Both the position numbers and the translations under genes were made by a program. A stretch of 46,103 nucleotides of DNA from the NCBI GenBank assembly GCA_945902915.1, contig CAMDNJ010000005.1, positions 1 to 46,103 on the forward strand, given 5' to 3'. Under the pieces are notes generated by a model. That model did not search any database, had not been told where the DNA came from, and saw nothing but the letters and a program-made list of their open reading frames with translations. The first letter of the stretch is position 1; each line of letters begins with the position of its first letter. This DNA comes from Crenothrix polyspora (GTDB lineage Bacteria > Pseudomonadota > Gammaproteobacteria > Methylococcales > Methylomonadaceae). Shown in pieces: positions 9,049 to 17,653 of this stretch.

Positions 9049-9214
9049 TTGCTAGGTAGTCGTCAACGGCCTCCTCAAGCGCCAGTCGCAGTTCGACGAC
9101 ATTATCAGCATGAAAGCCGATAACATCGTTAATGCCCAACAATCTTACGATCAAGATATTGTCTCGGTCGTCGAAATCAATACGGGCGTCATAGCCTTTA
9201 TAGGTGCCTACCCA
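9045..9214 (-). pseudogene. hicB: HicB-like antitoxin, truncated at both ends
   Basis: An open frame encodes TYKGYDARIDFDDRDN, ILIVRLLGINDVIGFHAD and LRLALEEAVDDYLAS. This is the classic HicB fold segment (YKGY--RIEYD---, GINDV-GFHG, ELR-AFEEAVDDYL). The start is missing: a stop lies just upstream at 9215-9217, and a foldback element follows at 9218. The C-terminal DNA-binding part is replaced by the REP pair, since the last codons (GCA AGT AGC) are already REP sequence. No hicA toxin is present. Confidence 0.75.
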
Positions 9215-9217
9215 TTA

Positions 9218-9354
9218 AAGCGGGACAGATAAATAAAGCTGGCCTATTGCTTCCGGGAGCGCTGAGCCCCAGCTCGACGTAGTCAGTCATCGGCTTGACT
9301 ATCTCGTGCCGAGCTGGGGCGCGGCGTTCCCAGAAAGTTATTTGTCCCGGCTTA
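9218..9354. mobile_element. Foldback/MITE-like element
   Basis: A 137-base segment whose two ends and inner arms are complementary. The termini are AAGCGGGACAGATAA and, on the other strand, AAGCCGGGACAAATAA. The inner arms share GCCCCAGCTCG with flanking imperfect pairing (about 20 of 24 positions). The whole element can fold into one long interrupted hairpin with a loop near 9280-9305. No coding capacity. It sits against the lost 5' end of the hicB remnant, consistent with insertion followed by decay. No second copy in the window. Confidence 0.6.
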
Positions 9355-9359
9355 AGCAA

Positions 9360-9445
9360 GTAGCCTCGATAAAATGCAGCCTAGTAGGCCGGAATAAGAC
9401 TTTGCTAGCGTAAGTGAGTAGAGTGTTGCTGGCCTACATACTAGG
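9360..9445. repeat. Partial family D REP followed by GTAGGCC REP pair (family E)
   Basis: GTAGCCTCGAT (9360-9370) starts a family D unit that is broken after about 20 bases. Then GTAGGCCGGAATAAG (9384-9398) faces GGCCTAC (9431-9437), with outer arms CTAG/CTAGG. These are degenerate GTAG-foot palindromes filling the gap downstream of the HisA-like gene. Confidence 0.6.
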
Positions 9446-9451
9446 CTTGGG

Positions 9452-10120
9452 TCATAAACTTAATGGCACTATATCCCCAGAATGCAAAGCACTAGCAAGC
9501 AAGGCCTGTTGTATGCCGATTAGTTTTAAGCTTTGTAAATCCTCGTTATGGCGTATGCCACCGGCAGCAACAAAGCGTTGCTCAGGATAACGCTTACAAA
9601 AAGCCGTCAAGGTTTCTAAATCAGGGCCTTGCTGACTGCCGACTCGATTTAAGGTCATGATGATAATCGTCTCTGGCCATAAAGCCTGATCGCTAAATAG
9701 ACTCGTCGCACCTAAAGCGCCTGATGCCGCATAATCCAACGATAGAATAAAGCGTTTTTTAAAGGTGTTAAGTTCTAACACTTGATCTTCGCTATAACAT
9801 TCACTGCCTAATACCGGTAGATGATTGTCCGCATAATCTTTAAGCGTTTGATAACCGCTATCTATCCAAAAGGTTTTTTGTGGATAAGTCTTAAGTAGTT
9901 CAGCGATGAGTGCTTCATGATGACCAAATCCTGTGATGGCATTCAAGTCGGCGATATAAAAGCAATCAAAATCAGCCAGAGTTAGAAAAGCACTCATTAC
10001 TTGGAAAAGCTCTGCCGACTGACAGAGTGGGGTATGAATAGCTTGGTACTGATCACGTAAACCTAAGCGAGCATGTACGACTAGACCGTCTTTTAGGTCA
10101 ATAACGGGAATTATTTTCAT
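9452..10120 (-). CDS. HisA-like TIM-barrel protein of the H4MPT/methylofuran C1 cluster
   Basis: About 222 residues from MKIIPVIDLKDGLVVHA, a HisA/HisF-type (beta-alpha)8 barrel opening. The C-terminal phosphate-binding repeat is also present (FVAAGGIRHNEDLQSLK, then GIQQALLASALHSG). The usual HisA catalytic context is not conserved throughout, and no other his gene is near. Such HisA-like proteins recur in methylotrophs beside tetrahydromethanopterin/methylofuran genes, which is how I assign it. It is divergent from the ATP-grasp gene, with only about 40 bases between starts. The alternative upstream ATG (10138) adds MTSALP. Its precise reaction is not known to me. Confidence 0.8.
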   Translation of the reverse strand: MKIIPVIDLKDGLVVHARLGLRDQYQAIHTPLCQSAELFQVMSAFLTLADFDCFYIADLNAITGFGHHEALIAELLKTYPQKTFWIDSGYQTLKDYADNHLPVLGSECYSEDQVLELNTFKKRFILSLDYAASGALGATSLFSDQALWPETIIIMTLNRVGSQQGPDLETLTAFCKRYPEQRFVAAGGIRHNEDLQSLKLIGIQQALLASALHSGDIVPLSL

Positions 10121-10161
10121 GGGTAAAGCCGATGTCATAGTTCTGATGATAAACTGTGTAT

Positions 10162-11160
10162 ATGAAAATTTTAGTATTTGAGTATATCACTGGCGGTGGC
10201 TTTAATAAGCAGAATCTACCTGAAGCTTTGCTGGCAGAGGGCTGTTTGATGCTGCAAGCCTTATTGGATGATATGAATCGCTATGCACAGCTAGGCCATG
10301 AACTTGAGGTCGTGGTGATGCTTGATGAGCGGGTTAAAGCCTTAATTAATACTTCGGGTATGCAAGCCGTTGTTATTTCGCCAGAACAAAATACCACTGA
10401 TGAATTTACTCGCTTAGTGCAGCAGTGTGAGGCTATTTGGCCGATTGCGCCAGAGTTTGATGGCCTATTACAAGGCTTGTGTCAGACGGTTACTGACTTG
10501 AATAAACTGCTACTAAACTCTCCCGCACAGGTCGTGGCGATAACCGGCGATAAATGGTTGAGTTATCAGCATTTTAAACAACATCATATTGCTACCGTAC
10601 CCACCCGATTATTTACCGGCGTTGAGCAATATGAGGGAGATAGCTCGACATGGGTCGTTAAACCCTTAGATGGTGTAGGCTGTATAGACAGTTATATTCT
10701 TACCGATAAACAAGATTTTATGGCGATGAAGGCGCGTAGTGGTCGCTATATTATTCAGCCGCAATTAGTAGGACAAACAATAAGCTTGTCTTGCTTGTTC
10801 AAACAAGGCCGAGCTTGGTTGCTGTGTGCTAATCAGCAGCAGTTTACAATTAGTAACCAACAATATCACTTAGCTGGGCTCGTCGTGAATCATACCGATG
10901 ATTTAGCGGCTTATAGTGTTTTAGTTGATGCTATTGCCAAAGCACTGCCGGCTTTATGGGGTTATGTGGGTATTGATTTAATAGAAACGCCAGAACAGAC
11001 GTGGCTGCTAGAAATCAATCCGCGCTTAACCACTTCTTATGTCGGTATTCATGAGGCTTTGGGGCTTAATGTGGTCGAGGCTGTTTTGCAATTAGTACAC
11101 GGCGAGCCGCTTTTAAAAACTCAGGGTCGTCAAGCCGTCAGTCTTCAGGTGTCGTTATGA
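10162..11160 (+). CDS. ATP-grasp ligase, tyramine-glutamate ligase (MfnD)-like
   Basis: About 332 residues with an ATP-grasp fold. The N-terminus is MKILVFEYITGGG. ATP-grasp motifs are STWVVKPLDGVGC (about 169-181) and the metal-binding end motif LLEINPRLTTSYVG (about 288-301). In methanogens the homologous MfnD joins glutamate to tyramine in methanofuran synthesis. In methylotrophs related ATP-grasp genes sit with H4MPT genes and are thought to serve methylofuran synthesis. A GTG six bases upstream (10156) is an alternative start. Overlaps the next gene by 4 bases (ATGA). Confidence 0.85.
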   Translation: MKILVFEYITGGGFNKQNLPEALLAEGCLMLQALLDDMNRYAQLGHELEVVVMLDERVKALINTSGMQAVVISPEQNTTDEFTRLVQQCEAIWPIAPEFDGLLQGLCQTVTDLNKLLLNSPAQVVAITGDKWLSYQHFKQHHIATVPTRLFTGVEQYEGDSSTWVVKPLDGVGCIDSYILTDKQDFMAMKARSGRYIIQPQLVGQTISLSCLFKQGRAWLLCANQQQFTISNQQYHLAGLVVNHTDDLAAYSVLVDAIAKALPALWGYVGIDLIETPEQTWLLEINPRLTTSYVGIHEALGLNVVEAVLQLVHGEPLLKTQGRQAVSLQVSL

Positions 11161-12224
11161 ACTTAGTTAATAGAGTCGGTTGGGATATAGGCGGCGCTCA
11201 TGTTAAAGCCGCCTTTATCAATGCCCAAGGCAAATTGCTGTCTGTTTATCAGCAGCCTTGTCCATTATGGAAAGGCTTAGAGTACTTACAGCAGGCGGTC
11301 AGTATTATATTGACCGATATTAGCGAGCCAGCTGATTGTCATGCCATAACCATGACTGGCGAGTTGGTGGATTTATTTGTAGATAGAGACGATGGCGTAA
11401 AACAAATTACCGCTACTATGCAGGCTTTATTAGTGGGGCAACGCTGTTATATTTATGCAGGTCTAGCAGGATTTATTCCAGCAGCACAGGTTAAAGCTTC
11501 ACATTATTCAGCGATTGCTTCGGCAAATTGGTTGGCTAGTGCGGGCTTTGCTGCACAAAAAATCGGCAACGGCTTGTTTGTTGATATCGGCAGTACGACT
11601 ACTGATATTTTGGTGCTTAAAGATGGACAGGTTAAGGCTCAAGGTTATAGCGATTATCAACGCTTAATCTCTCAAGAATTAGTGTATACCGGCATTGTTA
11701 GAACGGCGGTGATGGCTGTTGCGCAAACTGCGCACGATCAAGGTCAGGGCATAGGCATCATGGCAGAATATTTTGCGACCATGGCTGATGTTTATCGCGT
11801 CACGGGTGAGCTCGATGAAGCTCATGATCAAACTGAAACCGCCGATGGCAACGAGAAAACGCTGATCGCCAGTGCCAGACGTTTATCACGATTGCTAGGC
11901 AGTGACTTTGTTGTAGAGGATCTGCCGCGCTGGAAGGCCTTTGCAGAGAATATTCGTGAGCAACAGCTGCAAAAAATTTTACAGGCTTGTTTGTGTCGAC
12001 TGCAAGCCGGTGAGCTAGAAAAACAGCCGCCTTTAATAGGTGCAGGCGTAGGCCGTTTTTTAGTCAAAGAACTGGCCCAGCGTTTAGATCGACCTTATGT
12101 TGATTTTACAGATTTACTCCCTAGTGCCCTTATACAAACAGGGTTGAATGCAGCGGATTGTGCGCCGGCTGTTGCCGTAGCTTGTTTACTTAAGGTGTCT
12201 TGCGGCCTAGATAAAACCTCATGA
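11157..12224 (+). CDS. H4MPT-linked C1-pathway protein (hydantoinase/oxoprolinase-like ASKHA fold, MfnF-like)
   Basis: A 355-residue protein of the family annotated as H4MPT-linked C1 transfer pathway protein. The ASKHA phosphate-1 motif is VGWDIGGAHVKAA (about 7-19), and phosphate-2 is GLFVDIGSTTTDILVLK (about 139-155), as in hydantoinase/acetate-kinase-like folds. The related archaeal MfnF joins tyramine-glutamate to the furan phosphate in methanofuran assembly, and a comparable role in methylofuran synthesis is inferred. Coupled by ATGA overlaps to both neighbours. Confidence 0.85.
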   Translation: MNLVNRVGWDIGGAHVKAAFINAQGKLLSVYQQPCPLWKGLEYLQQAVSIILTDISEPADCHAITMTGELVDLFVDRDDGVKQITATMQALLVGQRCYIYAGLAGFIPAAQVKASHYSAIASANWLASAGFAAQKIGNGLFVDIGSTTTDILVLKDGQVKAQGYSDYQRLISQELVYTGIVRTAVMAVAQTAHDQGQGIGIMAEYFATMADVYRVTGELDEAHDQTETADGNEKTLIASARRLSRLLGSDFVVEDLPRWKAFAENIREQQLQKILQACLCRLQAGELEKQPPLIGAGVGRFLVKELAQRLDRPYVDFTDLLPSALIQTGLNAADCAPAVAVACLLKVSCGLDKTS

Positions 12225-13324
12225 ATAAGCCTATGACGACCAAAACTCCCAAGACTACCGAAACTAAGGTCAGCACTGCGCCTAAAGTGCGACAGGTAAA
12301 GAAGCAGGCTCAAAAAAAACCAGAACCTAAGCCAACAATCTCATGGTCTTATCGACTGTTATTGATCTGTATTGAGTTACTGGGTTTAGCCATGACGGCT
12401 GTTTTTGCCATTATGATGTTGCTAGGCTATTCGGCCAGCTTATTTACAGGGACCAGTTTTTTTTCCAGCTTATTGCCTTTTGCCATCGGTATCTTAGTCT
12501 TGATAGTGGTTATGGCTGGTCTGCTAATAGCTTGGTATAAGTTTAGAAAATGGTTGCATTACAAACAATGGTTATGGCCTGCGGCGATATTATCCCTCAG
12601 CCTAGCCTTAGGGATAGCTTGGTATTCTATGCAAGAACAATTTTCACCGGTGCGAGCACACTTTCGTACCTTAGTCGGCGGTAAGCAAGAAGCAGGTAGA
12701 GTCACTATTGCCCATCAGGTTTACGCCGCTTATAGACGTTATGATGCCGTGCAATTACAAACGATGATGCAGCGTGCTCAAGATTATAATACTGTTATTA
12801 ATGAAGCTGCCAATGCGTTTGCACTTGATCCTGCCTTATTACAGGGCGTTGCTGCAACCGAGTCGTCCTTTTTACCGCGTAATAGTAGTGATGGTGGTCA
12901 TGGCTTATTTCAAATCACTCAAGTACCTAAAATGGTGATAGAGCAGGCCGGTAAACGCTTGTCGGAACATAAAATGTCTTTACACAATCATCGCCATAAT
13001 GCTTTTTTAGCGGCAGCTACTCTGAAGTATTATTTAGCCGAAATGAACGGCGATTTGTTTTTGGGTTTACTGGCTTATAACATAGGCCCCGCTAATGGTG
13101 GTTTACGCTTTATTATGCAACAGTATGGCGCTACCGACTTCGTAACCATTCAGCCTTATTTACAAAGCTTGCCACGCGATTATCCTATACGCGTTTTATC
13201 TTATGCACTGGCCTTTAGAGTCTGGAAAAAAGAAGGTAAGTTACTGCCTTATGAAGAAGGTAGTAATGCTCTGCATATACAGCATATTGGTATTCCCGGC
13301 TTGCAAGAGGATTATTTAGGCTAG
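12221..13324 (+). CDS. Membrane-anchored lytic transglycosylase, SLT domain
   Basis: A 367-residue protein. A basic, Lys/Pro/Thr-rich cytoplasmic head (1-40) comes first. Three predicted membrane helices follow (about 43-69, 80-104 and 117-135), then a periplasmic SLT lysozyme-like domain with the catalytic glutamate E214 (AATESSF), GHGLFQI (227-233) and LLAYNIGPANGG. It would cleave peptidoglycan glycan strands. It overlaps the upstream C1-cofactor gene by 4 bases, which is unexpected for a cell-wall enzyme. Neither gene's function explains the coupling. Confidence 0.9.
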   Translation: MNKPMTTKTPKTTETKVSTAPKVRQVKKQAQKKPEPKPTISWSYRLLLICIELLGLAMTAVFAIMMLLGYSASLFTGTSFFSSLLPFAIGILVLIVVMAGLLIAWYKFRKWLHYKQWLWPAAILSLSLALGIAWYSMQEQFSPVRAHFRTLVGGKQEAGRVTIAHQVYAAYRRYDAVQLQTMMQRAQDYNTVINEAANAFALDPALLQGVAATESSFLPRNSSDGGHGLFQITQVPKMVIEQAGKRLSEHKMSLHNHRHNAFLAAATLKYYLAEMNGDLFLGLLAYNIGPANGGLRFIMQQYGATDFVTIQPYLQSLPRDYPIRVLSYALAFRVWKKEGKLLPYEEGSNALHIQHIGIPGLQEDYLG

Positions 13325-13440
13325 AAAAGTGACTGACGGTTATACAAAAAATAATGGACTACTTTGTAAAATACAGTAGCTACAAGGCCATTAAGTTAAG
13401 TGAAGATAACAATGCCCAGAAGACTTATTTAATGGTCATG

Positions 13441-13472
13441 ATAAAGTCCTCATAAAGTCCTCATAGAGTCCT
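13441..13472 (+). repeat. Three-copy 11-base tandem repeat
   Basis: ATAAAGTCCTC is repeated with one change in the third copy (ATAGAGTCCT), just before the convergent Cys-rich gene. Possible slippage site. No coding or regulatory role is evident. Confidence 0.8.
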
Positions 13473-13478
13473 AAATAT

Positions 13479-13907
13479 TCAATAAGGACAGTTTTTACAA
13501 GCACTTCTACAACAACTGCCGCGTTTTAAGTGATACCACTGAGTAAAAACCCAGTTATTGTTTTCTATTAAATAGTCTATACCGACTATCAGATTTTCAT
13601 CATGACGATATTGATGGGCCGTAGCAATGAGGTCTTGCTGACTGGAATTATTAATAAGCTGACTGATTTTTTCTTGTATAACCAAGCTAAGGCAGTTTTC
13701 ACAAAGACAATCTTGTTGAGCTTCAATGCTCATAAGAGGCGGATAAGCCTTACACCAGCAAGACGCGCCGTTTTGTGTAGAGCTACAAATCAAAATTGCA
13801 GCACAACTTGGGCAACGTTTTTCTTGCACTGATCGTTTAATTTTCAGGGATATTTTAGATTTAAATAGGGCTTGTTGTTTGCTGTTATCTAGCTTAAGCA
13901 GCAGCAC
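13479..13907 (-). CDS. Cysteine-rich CWC protein fused to a DUF5522 domain
   Basis: A 142-residue putative metal-binding protein. The N-terminal half shows CPSC, then SCWCKAYPP, then CLCENC, the pattern of the cysteine-rich CWC family (about 32-76). The C-terminal half (about 108-142) has IDYLIENNNWVFTQWYHLKRG followed by a CC-rich end, SACKNCPY, the DUF5522 signature. Both are usually small separate proteins, so this is a fusion. Function unknown; zinc or iron-sulfur binding is plausible. No clear ribosome site precedes the chosen ATG, so the true start may be internal. Confidence 0.75.
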   Translation of the reverse strand: MLLLKLDNSKQQALFKSKISLKIKRSVQEKRCPSCAAILICSSTQNGASCWCKAYPPLMSIEAQQDCLCENCLSLVIQEKISQLINNSSQQDLIATAHQYRHDENLIVGIDYLIENNNWVFTQWYHLKRGSCCRSACKNCPY

Positions 13908-13979
13908 ATAGCATTTAATAGAGTTTATGTGATGAACTAAACTTTGTACATGGGGATATAAATATTTTTTGGCTAGGGT

Positions 13980-14444
13980 TTAAGTTTTCTCTGAAGCTTG
14001 GGTAATGTTGTCACGCAAGGCTGTAACTTGTCCTGTTTCTCGGTATGCCTTATAGTCCGCAAGCACTTGGTCGTGATCGAATGCTAAGGGCTCAGGTAGT
14101 TCATTCAGGCTAAATAATTGACAGTTTTTTGCATCATCTGCGGCTTTCGGAATGCCCGACGCCTCTCCTACATAAACCGCGGTCACTGTGTGTCCACGCG
14201 TGTCCCGGGAAGGATCAGAATAAATCCCAAGTAAGGCTATTAAGCGCACTTTAAGACAGACTTCTTCTTGGGCCTCACGCATGGCAGCGTGTTCGACTAT
14301 TTCACCGACATCGACAAATCCGCCGGGTATTGCCCAACCATAAGGTGGATAGGCACGCTCAATTAAGACAATAGGCCGGCCAGGGAAATCGACTAACTCA
14401 ATAATGACATCTGCGGCGATTAAGGGTGTAATGGGTTTAGTCAT
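13980..14444 (-). CDS. Nudix hydrolase
   Basis: A 154-residue protein that hydrolyses a nucleoside-diphosphate-linked compound. The Nudix box spans 42-64: G42, E48, R56, E57, E60 and E61 are in register, but the penultimate glycine is replaced by C63 (REAQEEVCL). The metal-binding glutamates are intact, so it is probably active. The YPPYGWAIPGGFVDVGE context resembles ADP-ribose or NADH-type Nudix proteins, but the substrate cannot be set from sequence alone. Stands 57 bases downstream of lplT on the same strand. Confidence 0.9.
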   Translation of the reverse strand: MTKPITPLIAADVIIELVDFPGRPIVLIERAYPPYGWAIPGGFVDVGEIVEHAAMREAQEEVCLKVRLIALLGIYSDPSRDTRGHTVTAVYVGEASGIPKAADDAKNCQLFSLNELPEPLAFDHDQVLADYKAYRETGQVTALRDNITQASEKT

Positions 14445-14501
14445 GTCATTCTCTGGAAATAGAAGATAGTCGCTTAGAATTAGAAGTTCTTAATACTACA
14501 C

Positions 14502-15728
14502 TCAATCCTGATCGTGACCATGTTTTTTAGCCAGCATGCCCATGGTAATCGATACAAATAGTCCAAACACAATGACAATAGTATTAATATGAAGTCCAGC
14601 ATTAATCATTAGGGCATAGGCACCCAGCATAAATAAAATGCTAAGATTCTCGTTGAAGTTTTGTACAGCAATCGAGTGTCCAGAACCCATCAGTTGATGG
14701 CCTCGGTGCTGTAGCAAGGCATTCATGGGTATCAAAAAGCTGCCTGCTAAACTACCAATCACGATTAACATGAGTACCGCCACCCGCCAATCAGTAACTA
14801 ATACCATGCCTAATACAACGACGCCCATGGCTATGCCTAAGGGTAATACTTTCACTGCATGTTCTAATGGCACAGCTTTAGCTGCGATCACAGAACCGAT
14901 AGCAAGACCCACAGCGACCAGTGCTGTTAATTGTGTAGCTTCTTCTAAATCAAAATTCAAAGCAACCGCAGACCAAGCAAGGATAATAAAACGTAGGCTA
15001 GTACCTGCACCCCAAAATAATGAGGTTACCGCAAGAGATACTTGCCCTAATGGGTCTTTCCAGAGCAGCAAAAAACTTTTCCAGAAATCTGTGATCAGAA
15101 AGACTGGATTACGATTAGTCATGCTATGTTCTATGGGGAGCGTGGGTATAAAATAATTTAGCAAAGCTGCTACCAAATAAAGCCCAAGAGTGACAAGGAT
15201 TCCCAATTCGGGTGCGCTATCAATACCTCCATTGAACTCAAGTTTGGCTAGTTCTTGGATAATATTTACATCAACACGATGCCCCATCAATAAGCCTCCT
15301 AAGATGGCACCCAAAATGATGGCTAAAACCGTTAAGCCTTCCATCCAGCCGTTTGCCCATACTAATCGGTGAGTTGGAAGACACTCAGTCAAAATTCCAT
15401 ATTTAGCTGGTGAATATAAAGCAGCTCCAATGCCGACAAAGCCATAGGCAAAAAGTGGATGCACCCCCAATAACATGGCAGCACAACCGACTATTTTAAT
15501 GCTGTTACTAATGAACATAACCTGTCCCTTTGGCAGTGCATCTGATAATGCACCGACAAAGGGAGCTAAAACGATAAAAGCGAATACGAAGAATTGTTGT
15601 AATACGGGAATTTGCCAAGAGGGGGCGACCAAGTTTTTAAGTTGGGCTATGGCTGCAAACAAAAGCACATTATCTGCGAGTGATGAAAAAAATTGTGCTG
15701 CAAGAATGATGTAAAAACCGCGATTCAT
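14502..15728 (-). CDS. lplT: Lysophospholipid transporter LplT (major facilitator)
   Basis: A 408-residue polytopic membrane protein with the start MNRGFYIILAAQFFSSLADN, characteristic of LplT. LplT flips lysophospholipids from the outer to the inner leaflet of the inner membrane for re-acylation. About twelve hydrophobic segments run the length, with the loop SDALPKGQVMF after helix 2. In E. coli LplT lies with the acyltransferase Aas. No aas is adjacent here, so the partner must be elsewhere. Confidence 0.93.
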   Translation of the reverse strand: MNRGFYIILAAQFFSSLADNVLLFAAIAQLKNLVAPSWQIPVLQQFFVFAFIVLAPFVGALSDALPKGQVMFISNSIKIVGCAAMLLGVHPLFAYGFVGIGAALYSPAKYGILTECLPTHRLVWANGWMEGLTVLAIILGAILGGLLMGHRVDVNIIQELAKLEFNGGIDSAPELGILVTLGLYLVAALLNYFIPTLPIEHSMTNRNPVFLITDFWKSFLLLWKDPLGQVSLAVTSLFWGAGTSLRFIILAWSAVALNFDLEEATQLTALVAVGLAIGSVIAAKAVPLEHAVKVLPLGIAMGVVVLGMVLVTDWRVAVLMLIVIGSLAGSFLIPMNALLQHRGHQLMGSGHSIAVQNFNENLSILFMLGAYALMINAGLHINTIVIVFGLFVSITMGMLAKKHGHDQD

Positions 15729-15884
15729 GGGATATGCCTTGTGCGATTCTGTGTAAATCAGAATGATTGCACTATTGAGTGGTAAGGTGCAAAAAATAAC
15801 AGCATAACTTCAGTTCCAAAAATAAAAAGCTATTACTGGAACTGACAAGTTTTATAGAGAACTATTTGCTTTAAAAGTGAGATC

Positions 15885-16937
15885 TTACAAGCGCTCCGTT
15901 GCTAAGCTACTTTCCGGTACTATGATTTCTTCAAAAGCAGGGACGAGGTTATTAAAAAATTGTTCGGTACAATTAGCCCAAGAATAGTTCATAGCAAAAT
16001 TTCGACAATCACGCGCATCTAATTTCAATGCTTCAGTCATCGCCACTGCCAAGTCTTCATCAAGCTTACCTACTTTATCGCTGGTAATGACGTCCAAAGG
16101 CCCAGTTACCGGATAAGCTGCAACAGGTACACCGCTCGCTAAGGCATCTAGTAAGACTATGCCAAAGGTATCGGTACGACTGGGGAATACAAACACATCA
16201 GCCGCCGCCATATGTCTGGCTAAAGGTTCGCCTGACAAAAAGCCGACAAAAACCGCATCAGGGAATTTTTCTTTAAGCTCTTTGAGTTGCGGACCATCTC
16301 CCACGACAACTTTTGTTCCTGGAAAATCCACAGACAAAAAAGCTTCAATGTTTTTTTCTACGGCTACTCTACCAACAAACATAGATATAGGGCGGGCTAA
16401 TGATAATATATCGTCTTCTCTTGGGTAATAAAAATCAGGATTTACCCCGCGAGACCAGCGAATAAAGTGATTTTTAAATCCTCTTGCTACTAAATCTGCT
16501 TCTACCGAAGGAGTTGCCACCATGACCTTTTTAGCGGGGCCATGAAACCAACGTAAAAATGCATAACCACAGGAGATAGGAATTCTAAAGCGTAAATTAA
16601 TGTATTCTGCAAATAAGGTATGAAATGAGGTAGTGAAGGCCAGATTATGTTTTAAACAGTATTTCCTCGCGGCTATTCCTAAAGGCCCTTCCGTGGCAAT
16701 ATGAATGCGTTGAGGGTTAAAGTCTTTCAATTGTCGGCTTAATTTTCCATAACAGCCAATCGCTAAGCGAATTGATGGGTAGGAAGGGCAGGGAATTGAT
16801 TTAAATTGATCTGGTGTAATCAGTTTAATAGTATGTCCCGATTGCTCTAGGGTAGTACAAGTATTTTGGATGGTTGTTACTACACCATTTATTTGTGGAT
16901 GCCAAGCATCAGTGATGAACGCAATTCTTAATGTCAT
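15885..16937 (-). CDS. GT4-family glycosyltransferase
   Basis: A 350-residue GT-B enzyme. The N-terminus DAWHPQINGVVTTI and the middle FVGRVAVEKNIEAFL (about 187-201) are typical of the SqdX/MgtA-like group that glycosylates lipids such as diacylglycerol. In the donor-site region the usual EX7E is replaced by D256 and D264 (TDTFGIVLLDALASG). The nearby lipid transporter LplT fits a membrane-lipid role, but acceptor and sugar are unknown. The gene faces a 716-base gap upstream. Confidence 0.9.
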   Translation of the reverse strand: MTLRIAFITDAWHPQINGVVTTIQNTCTTLEQSGHTIKLITPDQFKSIPCPSYPSIRLAIGCYGKLSRQLKDFNPQRIHIATEGPLGIAARKYCLKHNLAFTTSFHTLFAEYINLRFRIPISCGYAFLRWFHGPAKKVMVATPSVEADLVARGFKNHFIRWSRGVNPDFYYPREDDILSLARPISMFVGRVAVEKNIEAFLSVDFPGTKVVVGDGPQLKELKEKFPDAVFVGFLSGEPLARHMAAADVFVFPSRTDTFGIVLLDALASGVPVAAYPVTGPLDVITSDKVGKLDEDLAVAMTEALKLDARDCRNFAMNYSWANCTEQFFNNLVPAFEEIIVPESSLATERL

Positions 16938-17653
16938 AAAATCCTTTGATGATAGTTATTTTTATTAAAATTCGACAATAACGGGTTATGTGGACCAATA
17001 TTGATCGTCAATTTGCTGATTCACTGAATCGAAGCTATGGATTTTCAGGCTTACCTGATGAGTTGCAAATACTTATATTAAAGAGAGAATATGACGTTTT
17101 AATGAAATTAATTCGGTAATAATTTTTTATTCACTATGATCTACTCCGAAGGGTTATTCAACTGATTATGGTCTATTGGAAATATAGAATTAATAATTGA
17201 ATTGTGCTCTTTTCTTAATTGATGCTAGGCATCGCTTGCCGACTATCAATGACTTACGCTTGTCTTGCTCCAGACTGTCATTGTTTGTTTGAAAGCTGCC
17301 GTCAGTTTAAACAATAAGTCATGGAGGTGAATGAGAAGGTTGTTGATGAACTTAAGCTTACATCAAATTGAGCGAATTAATAAGAACAAGCTACATCTTA
17401 GTTTGTTAGCGCTCATTGCCTAAGTTAAGTGACTAAAATCACTTTGTAGGCGTTTGTCGCTATTGTAAGTATCATGAGGGCTAAGTAAACTTATGCTTTT
17501 GCTTTTGCTAATATTGCTCAAGAGAGTAGCTATATTAAGGGCGTAAGCAGAATTTAGAAATAACACAAATAAACTTTATTAAACGCTATGGCTTATAGCG
17601 TTACGTCATTCTTTTAAAATTGGTTGCGGACCTTATGATTTTTTGGCTTAAAG
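16938..17653. other. Gene-poor gap
   Basis: 716 bases between a divergent glycosyltransferase and the nitrilase. The only notable frame is a 43-codon ORF (16988-17119, +; begins MWTNIDRQFADSL) with no convincing ribosome site and no recognised relative. An imperfect ATTGTTT/AAACAAT pairing occurs near 17280-17322. The rest shows neither coding signal nor repeats seen elsewhere. Promoters for both flanking genes must lie here but were not pinned down. Confidence 0.5.

Noticed and set aside
8970-9445. Repeated GTAGCCTCGATG units as a possible CRISPR array
   Set aside because: Units are inverted pairs with palindromic stems, not direct repeats with even spacers, and no cas gene is present.
15809-15846. 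CAGTTCC/GGAACTG hairpin between the glycosyltransferase and lplT as a terminator
   Set aside because: Only 7 pairs with a 20-base loop and no T-run on the minus strand.
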